Source: UBA10133 sp964528565
Lineage (GTDB): Bacteria > Patescibacteriota > Microgenomatia > UBA1400 > MFAQ01
Assembly: GCA_964528565.1 (NCBI GenBank)
Contig: CAZGSP010000056.1
Location: 1-11,038, forward strand
Direction: 5' to 3'
DNA length: 11,038 nucleotides
Shown here: in pieces, positions 10,986 through 11,038 of the stretch
How positions within the stretch are numbered: position 1 is the stretch's first letter
Layout: the number at the start of each line of letters is the position of its first letter
The notes under the pieces: model-generated
Seen by the model: only the letters and a program-made list of their open reading frames with translations
What the model was told of the DNA's origin: nothing
Database searches by the model: none
Translations under genes and position numbers: made by a program

Positions 10986-11038
10986 GTTAGTGTGAGTTTT
11001 TACCAGACATATAGACCAAAAAAAATCGCCGAACTGGA

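Overview
The window looks like part of a small, compact bacterial genome, most likely a Candidate Phyla Radiation (Patescibacteria) organism of the Microgenomates/Katanobacteria kind. That assignment is an inference. It rests on pared-down housekeeping proteins (a 150-residue EF-Ts, a 251-residue FolD, a 128-residue YbeY ending at its metal motif), very short spacers, many small proteins I cannot assign, and a broken-up version of the usual rpsB-tsf-pyrH-frr-uppS-cdsA-dxr-rseP gene order. TGA is used as a stop (rseP, the 9112 gene, the 10480 gene), so the genetic code is standard, which argues against Gracilibacteria/Absconditabacteria.

Layout. 1-1524: a minus-strand single-gene unit for a membrane protein with cytoplasmic zinc fingers and an outside Cys repeat; it has a perfect-consensus promoter and a strong terminator. 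1558-2326: folD, plus strand. 2325-2869: a minus-strand single-gene unit of unknown function, divergent from rpsB. 2875-4393: rpsB-tsf, with an unusual Lys-rich tail on S2. 4430-5282: a self-contained unit for a double zinc-ribbon protein, sitting where pyrH would be expected. 5303-8343: a 111-residue unknown, frr, rseP, a 205-codon unknown overlapping rseP, and a HIT-family hydrolase carrying a palindromic insert. 8395-9603: rpsU-yqeY, then an exported Thr/Pro-linker protein and a terminator. 9610-10008: ybeY. 10017-10840: two tandem paralogues of an unknown small family, then a terminator. 10841-11038: non-coding apart from a possible promoter for a gene beyond the window.

How it fits together. 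The recognisable genes are mostly translation functions: S2, EF-Ts, ribosome recycling factor, S21, the GatB/YqeY-domain protein and YbeY. Added to them are FolD, an intramembrane protease and a nucleotide hydrolase.

The most striking overall pattern is that two styles of gene start are interleaved. Several housekeeping genes (folD, frr, rseP, ybeY, and the unknown at 5319) have a TAnnnT -10-like box ending only 6-8 bases before the ATG and no usable Shine-Dalgarno, as expected for leaderless mRNAs. The unknown or accessory genes (63, 2379, 4509, 9112, 10089, 10480) have Shine-Dalgarno sites such as GGAGGTG at normal spacing, and several have near-consensus -35/-10 promoters and their own terminators. 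I did not find a defence system, CRISPR array, tRNA, rRNA or insertion sequence.
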